Source of the DNA: Micromonospora lupini
GTDB taxonomy: Bacteria > Actinomycetota > Actinomycetes > Mycobacteriales > Micromonosporaceae
Direction of reading: 5' to 3'
Assembly: GCF_026342015.1 (NCBI RefSeq)
Contig: NZ_JAPENL010000003.1
Span: forward strand, 62,001-126,000
Length of the DNA stretch: 64,000 bases
Shown: positions 54,374 to 62,195 of the stretch, in pieces
How positions within the stretch are numbered: the stretch's first letter is position 1
Layout: every line of letters begins with the position of its first letter
Made by a program: the position numbers and the translations under genes
The notes under the pieces: generated by a model
What the model was told of the DNA's origin: nothing
Seen by the model: only the letters and a program-made list of their open reading frames with translations
Databases searched by the model: none

Positions 54374-55417
54374 TCAGAAGACGCTGACGCCGTAGCGGCT
54401 CAGGGCCTCGGTGACGGGCTGGAAGTAGGTGGTGCCGCCGCTGCTGCAGTTGCCGCTGCCGCCGGAGGTGAGGCCGAGCGCGGTGCCACCGGAGAAGAGC
54501 GAGCCACCACTGTCGCCACCCTCGGCGCAGACGTTGGTGCGGATCAGGCCGGAGACCGAGCCCTCGGCGTAGTTCACCGTGGCGTTTGTCGCGCTCACCG
54601 AGCCGCTGCGCAGGCCGGTGGTGCTGCCGGAGCGCTGCACCGACTGGCCGACCGACGCGTTGCCGGAGCCGGTGATGTCCCGGTAGCTGCCGTTGTAGAG
54701 GTAGACGTTACCGGCGGCGTTCGCGGAGTTGCTGTGCCGCACGATGCCGTAGTCGTTGCCCGGGAAGCTGGTGCCGGTACGGGTGCCCAGCAGGGTGGTC
54801 TGGCTGGAGTTCGAGTACCAGTTGGTGCCGAGGTTGGTGCAGTGCCCGGCGGTCAGGAAGTAGTAGGTGCTGCCGCTGCGCACGTTGAAGCCGAGCGAGC
54901 AGCGGTAGCCGCCGGTGTAGATGGCCTGGCCACCCGAGATGCGGGTGCTCAGCACACCGGCCTCGGCCTCGACCCGCACCGCGCCGTTGGCGCGCGCGGC
55001 GGCCGCCTTGACCCGCTCCAGCTTGGCGCCGGTGACGGTGTTGTCGACGGAGACGACCACCTGGTTGGTGACCGGGTCGCTCCACCAGGCGGTGCCCGGG
55101 ATCTTCGCCGAGCGCTCCAGCTCGGCGGTGGCCCGGTTGAGCTCGGCGGCGCCGCGGGTGACGTACCGGACGCTCGCTCCGGCGTTGCTGACCGTGCGCG
55201 CGGCGGCGGCGTCGGTGACCGTGACGACGGTCTTGCCGCTGGCGTCGATGTACGAGCCGGCGGAGCGGTCACCGAGCTGAGCGGAGAGGGCTGCGGCGGC
55301 GTCGGGCGAGGCGGCGGGGGCGGCCTGGGCGGGTGCGCCGATGAGCGAGCCGACGACCAGGGTTCCACTCACGGCAACGGTCGCCGCAACGCGGAATGAG
55401 GACCTCGTGGGTCGCAT
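54374..55417 (-). CDS. Secreted alpha-lytic/streptogrisin-type serine protease (S1E)
   Basis: 347-residue pre-pro-protease. The signal peptide runs to about residue 32 (AATVAVSGTLVVGSLIGAPA). The alpha-lytic-type pro-region reaches about 160 (VVVSVDNTVTGAKLERVKAA). The mature domain probably starts at ISGGQAIYTGG. The triad is His in LTAGHCTN, Asp in GNDYGIVRH and Ser in GGDSGGSLF; paired Cys residues around CSLGF and GHC fit the family disulfide. AGGAGG precedes the ATG at 55417. No C-terminal binding domain. Confidence 0.93.
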   Translation of the reverse strand: MRPTRSSFRVAATVAVSGTLVVGSLIGAPAQAAPAASPDAAAALSAQLGDRSAGSYIDASGKTVVTVTDAAAARTVSNAGASVRYVTRGAAELNRATAELERSAKIPGTAWWSDPVTNQVVVSVDNTVTGAKLERVKAAAARANGAVRVEAEAGVLSTRISGGQAIYTGGYRCSLGFNVRSGSTYYFLTAGHCTNLGTNWYSNSSQTTLLGTRTGTSFPGNDYGIVRHSNSANAAGNVYLYNGSYRDITGSGNASVGQSVQRSGSTTGLRSGSVSATNATVNYAEGSVSGLIRTNVCAEGGDSGGSLFSGGTALGLTSGGSGNCSSGGTTYFQPVTEALSRYGVSVF

Positions 55418-55512
55418 GTAACAAACCTCCTGGGCGGGGGAGACGGGTCTGGCCGGGGGTGGCTGACCCGAGGGCGACCCGGCCGATCTGCGAAAACCGG
55501 CCGAGTGCACTG

Positions 55513-55542
55513 AAGTATTCACATACTTAAGATCATTGACAA
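55513..55542 (-). promoter_or_regulatory. Candidate promoter and palindrome upstream of the protease
   Basis: On the minus strand TTGTCA (55542-55537) is followed 17 bases later by AATACT (55519-55514), a plausible -35/-10 pair. AAGTAT-GTGA-ATACTT (55528-55513) is a perfect inverted repeat covering the -10 box. The stretch is much richer in A/T than its surroundings. Confidence 0.5.
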
Positions 55543-55817
55543 GACCTGGTTTCGCCCGAATTCGTCGACCCCCACCGGTCACACCTCCGCAACACCACCG
55601 ACACGCTCGCGGGCACCTGCCGTCACACCCCCGACCACCGCCGGATCCGTTTCGGACACCACTCGCCACCGGACGCCGTTGACGCCACAACCCGGCCGCG
55701 CCCTCTCCACGGGGTCGGCCGGCACGTCGGACGAACGGGCGCCGGCGCGACGGGCGGCAGACGAACGGGCGGCGGGCGGCGGGCGGCGGGCGGCAGACGA
55801 ACGGGCGGCGGTCGGCG
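55543..55817. other. Gene-free stretch with GC-rich tandem repeats
   Basis: The gap between the protease and the HxlR regulator runs from 55418 to 55817. No credible gene is present. From about 55729 to 55811, GACGAACGGGCG occurs three times, interspersed with runs of CGGG/GGCG units. They end at the HxlR stop and suggest slippage. Nothing else is seen. Confidence 0.6.
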
Positions 55818-56294
55818 TCAGGGGGTACGGCGGCGCGCGCCGGGCCCCGGGCGGGGCAGCACGTCGCGGGGATCATCGACCGGGTGCCCGTCGGCGCAGC
55901 GCAGTTCGACGCGCACCGGGGCGCCGCAGTCGCGATGCCCCACGCTGAGCGCCGAACCCTCGGCGTCGGCCAGGTACCGGTCACCCCACCCCAGCACTGC
56001 GACGAGCACCGGCCAGAGGGCCAGACCCTTCTCCGTCAGCCGGTACTCGTGGCGCAGCCGGCTGCCGGGCTCCCGGTACGGCTCACGACGCAGCACGCCC
56101 CGCTCGACGAGCACGGTCAGCCGGTTGGTGAGCACCTGACGCGGAATCCCGGTGCGCACCCGCATGTCGTCGAAGCGTCGTACGCCGGTGAACACCTCGC
56201 GCAGCACCACCATGGTCCACCGCTCGCCGAGGATCTCCATGGCGCGAGCGATTGTGCAGTTCTCCACCGACCAGTCAAGTGCCGCGGGTGTCAT
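55818..56294 (-). CDS. HxlR-family transcriptional regulator
   Basis: 158 residues with the HxlR winged helix: CTIARAMEILGERWTMVVLR, GVRRFDDMRVRTGIPRQVLT and RLTVLVERGVLRREPYREPG. The N-terminal Cys (VENCTIARA) is where HxlR proteins carry their redox or ligand-sensing Cys. A second Cys-containing tail follows (GHRDCGAPVRVELRCADG). It is divergent from a thioesterase gene, its probable target. Confidence 0.9.
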   Translation of the reverse strand: MTPAALDWSVENCTIARAMEILGERWTMVVLREVFTGVRRFDDMRVRTGIPRQVLTNRLTVLVERGVLRREPYREPGSRLRHEYRLTEKGLALWPVLVAVLGWGDRYLADAEGSALSVGHRDCGAPVRVELRCADGHPVDDPRDVLPRPGPGARRRTP

Positions 56295-56349
56295 CCGACC
56301 AGGCTAGGTCTTATTGACAGACTCAGCAACGTGCTGCCACGCTGCGTCC

Positions 56350-56871
56350 ATGACACAGACGCAGGAGCCGGCGCGCAGCCGTACCTTCACCTGGTCCGAT
56401 CCGGCGGCAAACGCCGCGCAGGTCGGTCGGCGCAGCGGCATCGACCTGCTCCGCGCGATGATCGCCGGAGAACTCGCCGCACCCCCGGTGATGCACCTGA
56501 TCGACATGGCGCGGATGGAGGCCGACGAGGGGCGGGTCACCGTCGAACTGGTCCCTCAGGAGTTCCACTACAACCCGCTGGGCACCGTCCACGGCGGGGT
56601 CATCTCGACCCTGCTGGACACCGCCGCCGCCTGCGCCGTGCACACCACACTGCCGGCCGGGGTCGGCTACACCTCGCTGGACCTGAACGTGAAGTTCCTG
56701 CGCCCGGTCACCGTCGACAGCGGCACGCTGCGCTGCGAGGGCACGGTGCTGCAACGCGGTCGCCGCACGGCCCTGGCCGAAGCCCGCCTGACGGACGCGG
56801 CAAACCGCCTGATCGCCCACGCGACAAGCAGCTGCCTCCTCTTCCCCCTCCCCCCGACCCCGCCGAGTTGA
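56350..56871 (+). CDS. PaaI-type hotdog-fold thioesterase
   Basis: 173-residue acyl-CoA thioesterase with the hotdog signature NPLGTVHGGVISTLLDTAAA (catalytic HGG and Asp helix), followed by YTSLDLNVKFLRPV and RRTALAEARLTD. The ATG at 56350 (MTQTQEPARS) is preferred to an upstream TTG; neither has a strong ribosome site. It is divergent from the HxlR regulator, and its stop lies in the left arm of palindromic repeat copy 2. Confidence 0.87.
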   Translation: MTQTQEPARSRTFTWSDPAANAAQVGRRSGIDLLRAMIAGELAAPPVMHLIDMARMEADEGRVTVELVPQEFHYNPLGTVHGGVISTLLDTAAACAVHTTLPAGVGYTSLDLNVKFLRPVTVDSGTLRCEGTVLQRGRRTALAEARLTDAANRLIAHATSSCLLFPLPPTPPS

Positions 56872-56956
56872 CCAAGAGGTTTGCGTCAGAATCCAGGCCC
56901 CCGGTGACCCAAACTTCTTGATCAACCCGAAAGGGGGGTGGGGTGGGGGTGGGGGG
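56868..56956. repeat. Palindromic repeat copy 2 plus G4-capable tract
   Basis: Arms at 56868-56888 and 56905-56925 match at 18 of 21 positions and share the AAGAGGTTTGCGTCA core with copy 1 (51385-51440). Four G-runs (6, 4, 5 and 6 bases, each separated by a single T) follow at 56933-56956 and end at the desaturase stop. It sits between convergent genes and overlaps the thioesterase stop codon. Confidence 0.85.
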
Positions 56957-57898
56957 TTAGCGGAGGGCTAGGCGGGCTGCTCGGGCGTCGCGCTTCTCCT
57001 CGAAGCGGGCCGCCGCGTTCTCCAGCGCGTCGAGCTGGGCTGCCAGTTGTTCGCGGGCGGCTTCGCCGTCGGCGTTCAGGCCTGTCACGTTGAAGACGTC
57101 CCACTGGCGCAGCACCGGCTGCAACACCTCGTCGCGGTGCTGGCGCAGGTCGTAGATGCCGGCGAGGGCGATCGCCACCGACTTGCGGGCGAAGCCGTCG
57201 ATGCCGTTGCCCGGCATCTCGAAGTTGGCCACCACGTCGGCGACGGCCCGCATGGCCTGGCTCGGGGCCAGCTCGAAGGCGGCGGCGAGCAGGTTGCGGT
57301 AGAAGACCATGTGCAGGTTCTCGTCCGCGGCGACCCGGGCCAGCAGCGCCTCACAGGCGGGGTCGCCGGTGGCCTTGCCGGTGTTGCGGTGCGAGATCCG
57401 GGTGGCCAGCTCCTGGAACGAGACGTACGCCAGCGAGTGCAGCACCTCGTCGTCGTGCACGTTGACGTAGCCCGCGGACATGTGGGTCATCCGGGCGCGC
57501 TCCAGCGCCACCGGGTCCACCGCCCGGGTGACGGTCAGGTAGTCGCGGATCGCCGTGCCGTGCCGACCCTCCTCCGCGGTCCACCGGTGCACCCACGTGC
57601 CCCACGCGCCGTCGCGGCCGAACAGGGTGGCGATCTCGTGGTGGTACGAGGGCAGGTTGTCCTCGGTCAGCAGGTTCACGATGAGCGCGGTGCGGGCGAC
57701 GTCCGGGATCGTGGAGTCGGTAGGCGACCACGCCGTACCGCCGAGCGGCCCGTCGAACGTGCGACCCTCGCTCCACGGCACGTACTCGTGCGGGAACCAC
57801 TCCTTCGCCAGCGAGAGGTGGCGGTCCAGGTTGCGCGCGACGACCGGCTCCAGCTCGACGAGCAGGGCGGTCTGGCTCATTGTGGTGCTCACGGTCAC
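56957..57898 (-). CDS. Acyl-ACP desaturase
   Basis: 313-residue soluble di-iron desaturase of the plant stearoyl-ACP/mycobacterial DesA type, introducing a double bond into acyl-ACP. Iron ligands are seen in the usual spacing: TEDNLPSYHHE, TAEEGRHGTAIRDY (ExxRH), SFQELATRISHRN and ADENLHMVFYRN (DExxH). It starts with GTG at 57898, preceded by GGGAG, with a palindromic operator immediately upstream. The last 40 residues form a charged helix. Confidence 0.92.
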   Translation of the reverse strand: MTVSTTMSQTALLVELEPVVARNLDRHLSLAKEWFPHEYVPWSEGRTFDGPLGGTAWSPTDSTIPDVARTALIVNLLTEDNLPSYHHEIATLFGRDGAWGTWVHRWTAEEGRHGTAIRDYLTVTRAVDPVALERARMTHMSAGYVNVHDDEVLHSLAYVSFQELATRISHRNTGKATGDPACEALLARVAADENLHMVFYRNLLAAAFELAPSQAMRAVADVVANFEMPGNGIDGFARKSVAIALAGIYDLRQHRDEVLQPVLRQWDVFNVTGLNADGEAAREQLAAQLDALENAAARFEEKRDARAARLALR

Positions 57899-57907
57899 GA
57901 GTAACTC

Positions 57908-57938
57908 CCTACGGTGGCGTAACTTACGCTACCGTAGG
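57908..57938. promoter_or_regulatory. TetR-type operator upstream of the desaturase
   Basis: Two 15-base arms (57908-57922 and 57924-57938) centred on one C are complementary except at one position; the arms read CCTACGGTGGCGTAA and TTACGCTACCGTAGG. Length and symmetry fit a TetR-family dimer site, and it lies 10-40 bases upstream of the start. No tetR gene is adjacent, so the regulator would be elsewhere. Confidence 0.75.
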
Positions 57939-57969
57939 TCCCCGCGGCCGTCCGCGCCAGTCGTGACAC

Positions 57970-59298
57970 TCAGGAGATCGCCGGCTTCAGGTCCTCCCGG
58001 GGTGGCGCCCACTCCTCGGCGTCGGCCGTGACCTGCGCACCCGAGCGGATGTCCTTCACCTCGTCCGGCGCGCCGTCGGCCCCCGGGAACCAGACGTACG
58101 GGATGCCCCGCCGCTCCGCGTAGCGGATCTGCTTGCCGAACTTCGCCGCGCTCGGCGACACCTCGGTGGCGATGCCCCGCCGGCGCAGCGCCGACGCGAT
58201 CCGGCCACTGGCCGGGCGGTGCTCCTCGTCGGCCAGGGCCACCAGGACACAGGTGGGCACCGAACGGGAGACCGACAGCTCCCCCGCGCCGAAGAGCAGC
58301 CCGAGCAGCCGCGTCACGCCGATCGAGATGCCCACCCCGGGGTACGAGGTCGTGCCGGCGCTTGCCAGGTTGTCGTAGCGGCCGCCCGAGCAGATCGACC
58401 CGAACCGCTCGTACCCGCGTAGCTGGGTCTCGTAGACGGTGCCGGTGTAGTAGTCCAGGCCACGGGCGATGCGCAGGTCGGCGACGCAGAGGCCCGGAGC
58501 GTGCTCGGCGGCGGTCTCCACCACCCGGACCAGCTCGTCGATGCCCTCGTCCAGCAGCGGGTCGTTGACCCCGAGCGCGCGTACGGCGTCGGCGAAGGAG
58601 GCGTCCGGCGCGGAGATCTCGGCCAGCGCCAGGCACGCCTTGGCCTGTGCCTCGCTCGCCCCGGCGGTCTCGGCCAGCAGCTCGGCCACCTTCGCCGGGC
58701 CGATCTTGTCGAGCTTGTCGACGGTGCGCAGCGCCGCCTCCGGGTCGGTCACGCCGATGCCCCGGAAGAAGCCCTCCCAGATCTTGCGGTTGTTGACCTG
58801 GATGGTCACCGGCGGGATCGGCAGGGCGCGCAGCGCGTCCCCGATCACGAGGGGCATCTCCGCCTCGTGGTGCGGGGCCAGGGTGTCCCGGTCGATGATG
58901 TCGATGTCGGCCTGGACGAACTCCCGGTAGCGCCCCTCCTGCGGCCGCTCGCCCCGCCACACCTTCTGGATCTGGTAGCGGCGGAACGGGAAGGTCAGCT
59001 TGCCGGCGTTCTCCAACACGTAGCGGGCGAACGGCACGGTCAGGTCGAAGTGCAGGCCGAGCTGGTCGTCGCCGCCGGCGGCATCGGCGTCGGCGTGCAG
59101 CCGCCGGATCACGTAGACCTCCTTGGAGGTCTCACCCTTGCGCAGCAGTTGGTCCAGCGGCTCCACGGCACGGGTCTCCAGCGGCGCGAACCCGTACAGC
59201 TCGAAGGTGTCCCGGATCTTGTCGAGCACGAACTGCTCGATCATCCGCTGACCTGGGGTCCACTCCGGGAAACCGGAGATGGGCGTGGGCTTGCTCAT
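57970..59298 (-). CDS. hisS: Histidyl-tRNA synthetase
   Basis: 442-residue class II synthetase: SGFPEWTPGQRMIEQFVLDK, LHFDLTVPFARYVLEN (motif 2 region with RRYQIQKVWRGERPQEGRYRE) and the histidine loops RIARGLDYYTGTVYE and SGGRYDNLASA. The C-terminal HGTP anticodon domain carries RRGIATEV and FGKQIRYAE. It follows the MBL gene as in Streptomyces. Confidence 0.96.
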   Translation of the reverse strand: MSKPTPISGFPEWTPGQRMIEQFVLDKIRDTFELYGFAPLETRAVEPLDQLLRKGETSKEVYVIRRLHADADAAGGDDQLGLHFDLTVPFARYVLENAGKLTFPFRRYQIQKVWRGERPQEGRYREFVQADIDIIDRDTLAPHHEAEMPLVIGDALRALPIPPVTIQVNNRKIWEGFFRGIGVTDPEAALRTVDKLDKIGPAKVAELLAETAGASEAQAKACLALAEISAPDASFADAVRALGVNDPLLDEGIDELVRVVETAAEHAPGLCVADLRIARGLDYYTGTVYETQLRGYERFGSICSGGRYDNLASAGTTSYPGVGISIGVTRLLGLLFGAGELSVSRSVPTCVLVALADEEHRPASGRIASALRRRGIATEVSPSAAKFGKQIRYAERRGIPYVWFPGADGAPDEVKDIRSGAQVTADAEEWAPPREDLKPAIS

Positions 59299-59345
59299 CG
59301 GCGTACTCCTTGCGATCCCGCGCCCGCGGCGCGGCGGTGTCGTGG

Positions 59346-59364
59346 GTCCGCGCGCGGCGCGGAC
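59346..59364 (-). terminator. Small hairpin after the MBL-fold gene
   Basis: GTCCGCGC-GCG-GCGCGGAC, an eight-base perfect stem, lies 8-26 bases past the MBL stop and 47 bases upstream of hisS. Confidence 0.5.
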
Positions 59365-59371
59365 GAAAGAT

Positions 59372-60082
59372 CTAGAGGCCCCGGGTGGGAGCGGCAGGCG
59401 TCGTGCCGGCCACCTCGATGAGGTACGGGTTGCTGACGCGCTCGCGGCCGATTGTGGTGCCGGGGCCGTGGCCGGGCAGCACGACCGTGTCGTCGGCCAG
59501 CGGGAGGATCTTGTCGCGCAGGCTGGTGAGCATCGCCGGCATGCTGCCGCCGGGCAGGTCGGTGCGGCCGATCGAGCCGGCGAAGAGGACGTCGCCGGAG
59601 AGGCAGATCTCGTCCGCCTCCCAGCCCGACCCGGCGCCGGGAAGCCGGAACAGCACCGACCCGCCGGTATGGCCCGGGGCGTGGTCGACGGCGATCTCCA
59701 GGCCGGCGAGCGTGAGGGTGGCGCCGTCGGTCAGCTCGGCCACGTCCTCCGGCTCGGTGTAGGTCAGCCGACCACCGAAGAGCGAGGTCAGGTCGGCCGA
59801 CAGGCCCTTGGCCGGGTCGGCGAGCATCTCCCGGTCACCGGGGTGCACGTACGCGGTGATCCCGCGCGCACCGCAGACCGGCGCCACCGAGAACGTGTGG
59901 TCCAGGTGGCCGTGAGTGAGCAGCACGGCGGCCGGATGCAGGCGGTGCTCGGCGAGCAGCGCGTCGAGCTGGTCGAGCACCCCGATGCCGGGATCGACCA
60001 CCACGCACTGCTCCCCCGGCGCGGTGGCGACCACATAGCAGTTGGTGCCGAAGGCGTCCGCGGGAAAGCCGGCCACGAGCAC
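59372..60082 (-). CDS. Metallo-beta-lactamase-fold hydrolase (glyoxalase II-like)
   Basis: 236 residues with the zinc-site motif LLTHGHLDHTFSVAP, HAPGHTGGSVLFRL, LSGDVLFAGSIGRTDLPGG and the final His in VLPGHGPGTTIGRE. It resembles glyoxalase II and persulfide dioxygenases; the precise substrate is unknown. The GTG at 60082 has GAGAGGA upstream. It is divergent from the first cyclophilin gene across 266 bases and upstream of hisS, a conserved actinobacterial arrangement. Confidence 0.9.
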   Translation of the reverse strand: MLVAGFPADAFGTNCYVVATAPGEQCVVVDPGIGVLDQLDALLAEHRLHPAAVLLTHGHLDHTFSVAPVCGARGITAYVHPGDREMLADPAKGLSADLTSLFGGRLTYTEPEDVAELTDGATLTLAGLEIAVDHAPGHTGGSVLFRLPGAGSGWEADEICLSGDVLFAGSIGRTDLPGGSMPAMLTSLRDKILPLADDTVVLPGHGPGTTIGRERVSNPYLIEVAGTTPAAPTRGL

Positions 60083-60348
60083 GGGCGCTGTCCTCTCCGT
60101 CGAGCTGTCGTCCTGCCCAGCAGCCTAACCGGCGGCGCGAGGGGTTTGCCGCGTCCGCCCCCGAGGCCCCATCCGACACAGTGACATCGCACGATATGGG
60201 CTGCTGACGGCGGGGTGGACCTCGTACACCACATTCCCAGTCACTAGCCGTACACTCTGGCGGGCGTGTGGCGTGGCACACGCGACGCCCGGACGGGCCG
60301 GGGTACCCGGCCGCCGGTGACGACCAGGCAGAGGAAAGGGGAGCACCT

Positions 60349-61227
60349 GTGGCTTCCAGCAGGGACCGGCAGCGCAAACTGGCGCGGGCCAAGCTCGACC
60401 GGCAATTGGCTCGCCGGGCCGCCGCCACGCGGCGTCGCCGGCAGATCCAGGCCGGTGTCGGCGCCTTCCTGGTCCTCGCGGTGATCGTGGCCGGCTCGGC
60501 CTGGGCGCTCGGCGCGTTCGACTCCGACCCGAAGAAGGACACGGCCGCCGGGGACACCTGCCTCTGGACGCCGCAGGACGCGAGCGCCAACACCAACCTG
60601 AAGGACGTCGGCACGCCGGCGACCAAGGACCTGCCGACCGACGGCACCCGGGCGATGACCGTCACCACCAACCAGGGTGCGCCGATCACCGCCGAGCTGA
60701 ACCTGGCCAACTCCCCGTGCGCCGCGGCGAGCATCGCCCACCTGGCGAGCCGGTCGTTCTACGACAACACCAAGTGCCACGAGATCACCGCCGACGGCGC
60801 GCTGCGCTGCGGTGACCCCAGCGGCACCGGGCTCGGCGGGCCGACCTACTCGTTCTACGACGAGGACCTGCCCAGCGTGCCGTCGGCCTCGCCGTCGGCC
60901 ACCCCGGCGCCCGGTCAGCCGCCGACGTACCCCAAGGGGACCGTGGCGATGATCTCCAACCCGCCGGGCTCCAACGGCAGCCAGTTCCTGATCTTCTTCA
61001 AGGACTTCACGACCACGGACCCGAAGTACCCGGTGATCGGCAAGGTGACCGGCGGGCTCGACGTGGTGGAGAAGATCGGCGCCCAGCCGACCGTGGACAA
61101 TGGGACCGGGGCCAAGGTCAAGCCCAAGACCGACGTGGTGATCCAGAGCCTCACGGTCGGCGAGCCGGTCACCGGCGCGGCACCGGCCACGTCCGGCGCA
61201 CCGGCCAGCAGCCCGAGCGCCGGCTGA
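60349..61227 (+). CDS. Membrane-anchored cyclophilin-like protein lacking the catalytic Arg
   Basis: 292 residues: a basic cytoplasmic N-terminus (RDRQRKLARAKLDRQLARRA), a single membrane span (VGAFLVLAVIVAGSAWALGA) and an extracytoplasmic cyclophilin domain ending in a Pro/Ser/Ala tail. The catalytic FHR motif reads CHEIT, with Glu for Arg. Four Cys (DTCLW, SPCAAA, TKCHE, LRCGDP) match those of the next gene. MISNPPGSNGSQFLIFF keeps the fold. The GTG at 60349 has GGGGAG upstream. It may be a chaperone or scaffold rather than an active isomerase. Confidence 0.88.
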   Translation: MASSRDRQRKLARAKLDRQLARRAAATRRRRQIQAGVGAFLVLAVIVAGSAWALGAFDSDPKKDTAAGDTCLWTPQDASANTNLKDVGTPATKDLPTDGTRAMTVTTNQGAPITAELNLANSPCAAASIAHLASRSFYDNTKCHEITADGALRCGDPSGTGLGGPTYSFYDEDLPSVPSASPSATPAPGQPPTYPKGTVAMISNPPGSNGSQFLIFFKDFTTTDPKYPVIGKVTGGLDVVEKIGAQPTVDNGTGAKVKPKTDVVIQSLTVGEPVTGAAPATSGAPASSPSAG

Positions 61228-61286
61228 CCGGTCGCCCCACCCCACCCGAGCGGCACCCCGCAGCAAACAGCCAGGAGGATCCAGGC

Positions 61287-62126
61287 GTGACGTCCACCAG
61301 AGAGCGGCAGCGCGCGGCGGCACGCGCCCGACTCGAGAAGGAGATGGCCGAGCGCTCGGCCAAGGCCCGCAAGCGCCGCCAGACGCAGGCGATCGTCGGC
61401 GCGGCAGCCGTGCTGGTGCTCGTGGTCGCCGGCACCGTCTGGCTGGCCACGACCCTCGGCGGCGACGACGACAAGGCCGACAACGCCGCGTCGGCGCCCG
61501 GCGCGTCCGAGTGCGTCTACAACGCGATGCCCGCCGACCAGCGGCCCCCGCAGATCAAGGACGTCGGGGTCCCGAGCAACCAGCAGTCCGCGACCGGCGT
61601 GCAGACCATGACGATCACCACAAACCTCGGCCCGATCACGGCCAAGGTCGACAGGTCGAAGGTGCCCTGCACGGCGGGAGCCTTCTCGCTCCTCGCGGAG
61701 AAGAACTTCTTCGACAACAGCAAGTGCCACCGCCTGGTGACCGAGGGCATCAAGGTGTTGCAGTGCGGTGACCCGAGCGCCACCGGCAAGGGCTGGCGGG
61801 ACACCGACGGCACCGGCGGCCCGAGCTTCCGGTTGCCCGAGGAGAACCTGCCCACCGACAAGCGCCCGCCGTACCCGGAGGGCGTCATCGCGATGGCCAA
61901 CTCCGGCCAGCCCGGCAGCACCGGCAGCCAGTTCTTCATCGTCTACGGCGACTCGCCGCTGGACCCGACGTACACGGTGCTGGGCACCGTCACCGGCGGC
62001 ATGGACATCGTCAAGGACGTGGCCAAGGCCGGCGACGACGGGGCGTACGCCAAGCAGGCCGGTGGCGGCCACCCGAAGAAGGAGGTCGTGATCACCGACC
62101 TCACGATGAGCGCGCCGCAGGGCTGA
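61287..62126 (+). CDS. Membrane-anchored peptidyl-prolyl isomerase (cyclophilin)
   Basis: 279 residues with the same plan as its upstream paralogue: basic N-terminus, one membrane span (AIVGAAAVLVLVVAGTVWLA) and an exported cyclophilin domain. Here the catalytic Arg is kept (FFDNSKCHRLVTEG), followed by LQCGDPSATGKG and GSTGSQFFIVYGDS. Four Cys at the same positions suggest two disulfides. A GGAGGATCCAGGC stretch precedes the GTG at 61287. Sixty bases separate the two genes, so they are probably an operon ending at the following hairpin. Confidence 0.92.
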   Translation: MTSTRERQRAAARARLEKEMAERSAKARKRRQTQAIVGAAAVLVLVVAGTVWLATTLGGDDDKADNAASAPGASECVYNAMPADQRPPQIKDVGVPSNQQSATGVQTMTITTNLGPITAKVDRSKVPCTAGAFSLLAEKNFFDNSKCHRLVTEGIKVLQCGDPSATGKGWRDTDGTGGPSFRLPEENLPTDKRPPYPEGVIAMANSGQPGSTGSQFFIVYGDSPLDPTYTVLGTVTGGMDIVKDVAKAGDDGAYAKQAGGGHPKKEVVITDLTMSAPQG

Positions 62127-62142
62127 CGCCCCAGGAGACGAC

Positions 62143-62175
62143 GAAGCGCCCGCCGGCTGAGCCGGCGGGCGCTTC
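62143..62175. terminator. Bidirectional terminator between the cyclophilin pair and rel
   Basis: A perfect 15-base stem (62143-62157 with 62161-62175) with loop TGA lies between the convergent stops at 62126 and 62196. Confidence 0.9.
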
Positions 62176-62195
62176 CGTGTCCGGGGTACGGGGGC

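Noticed and set aside
56312..56319. TTGACA as a -35 box for the thioesterase gene
   Set aside because: No acceptable -10 hexamer lies 16-18 bases downstream.
51385..56956. CRISPR-like repeats
   Set aside because: Only two palindromic copies 5 kb apart, without spacers or cas genes; they are dispersed repeats.
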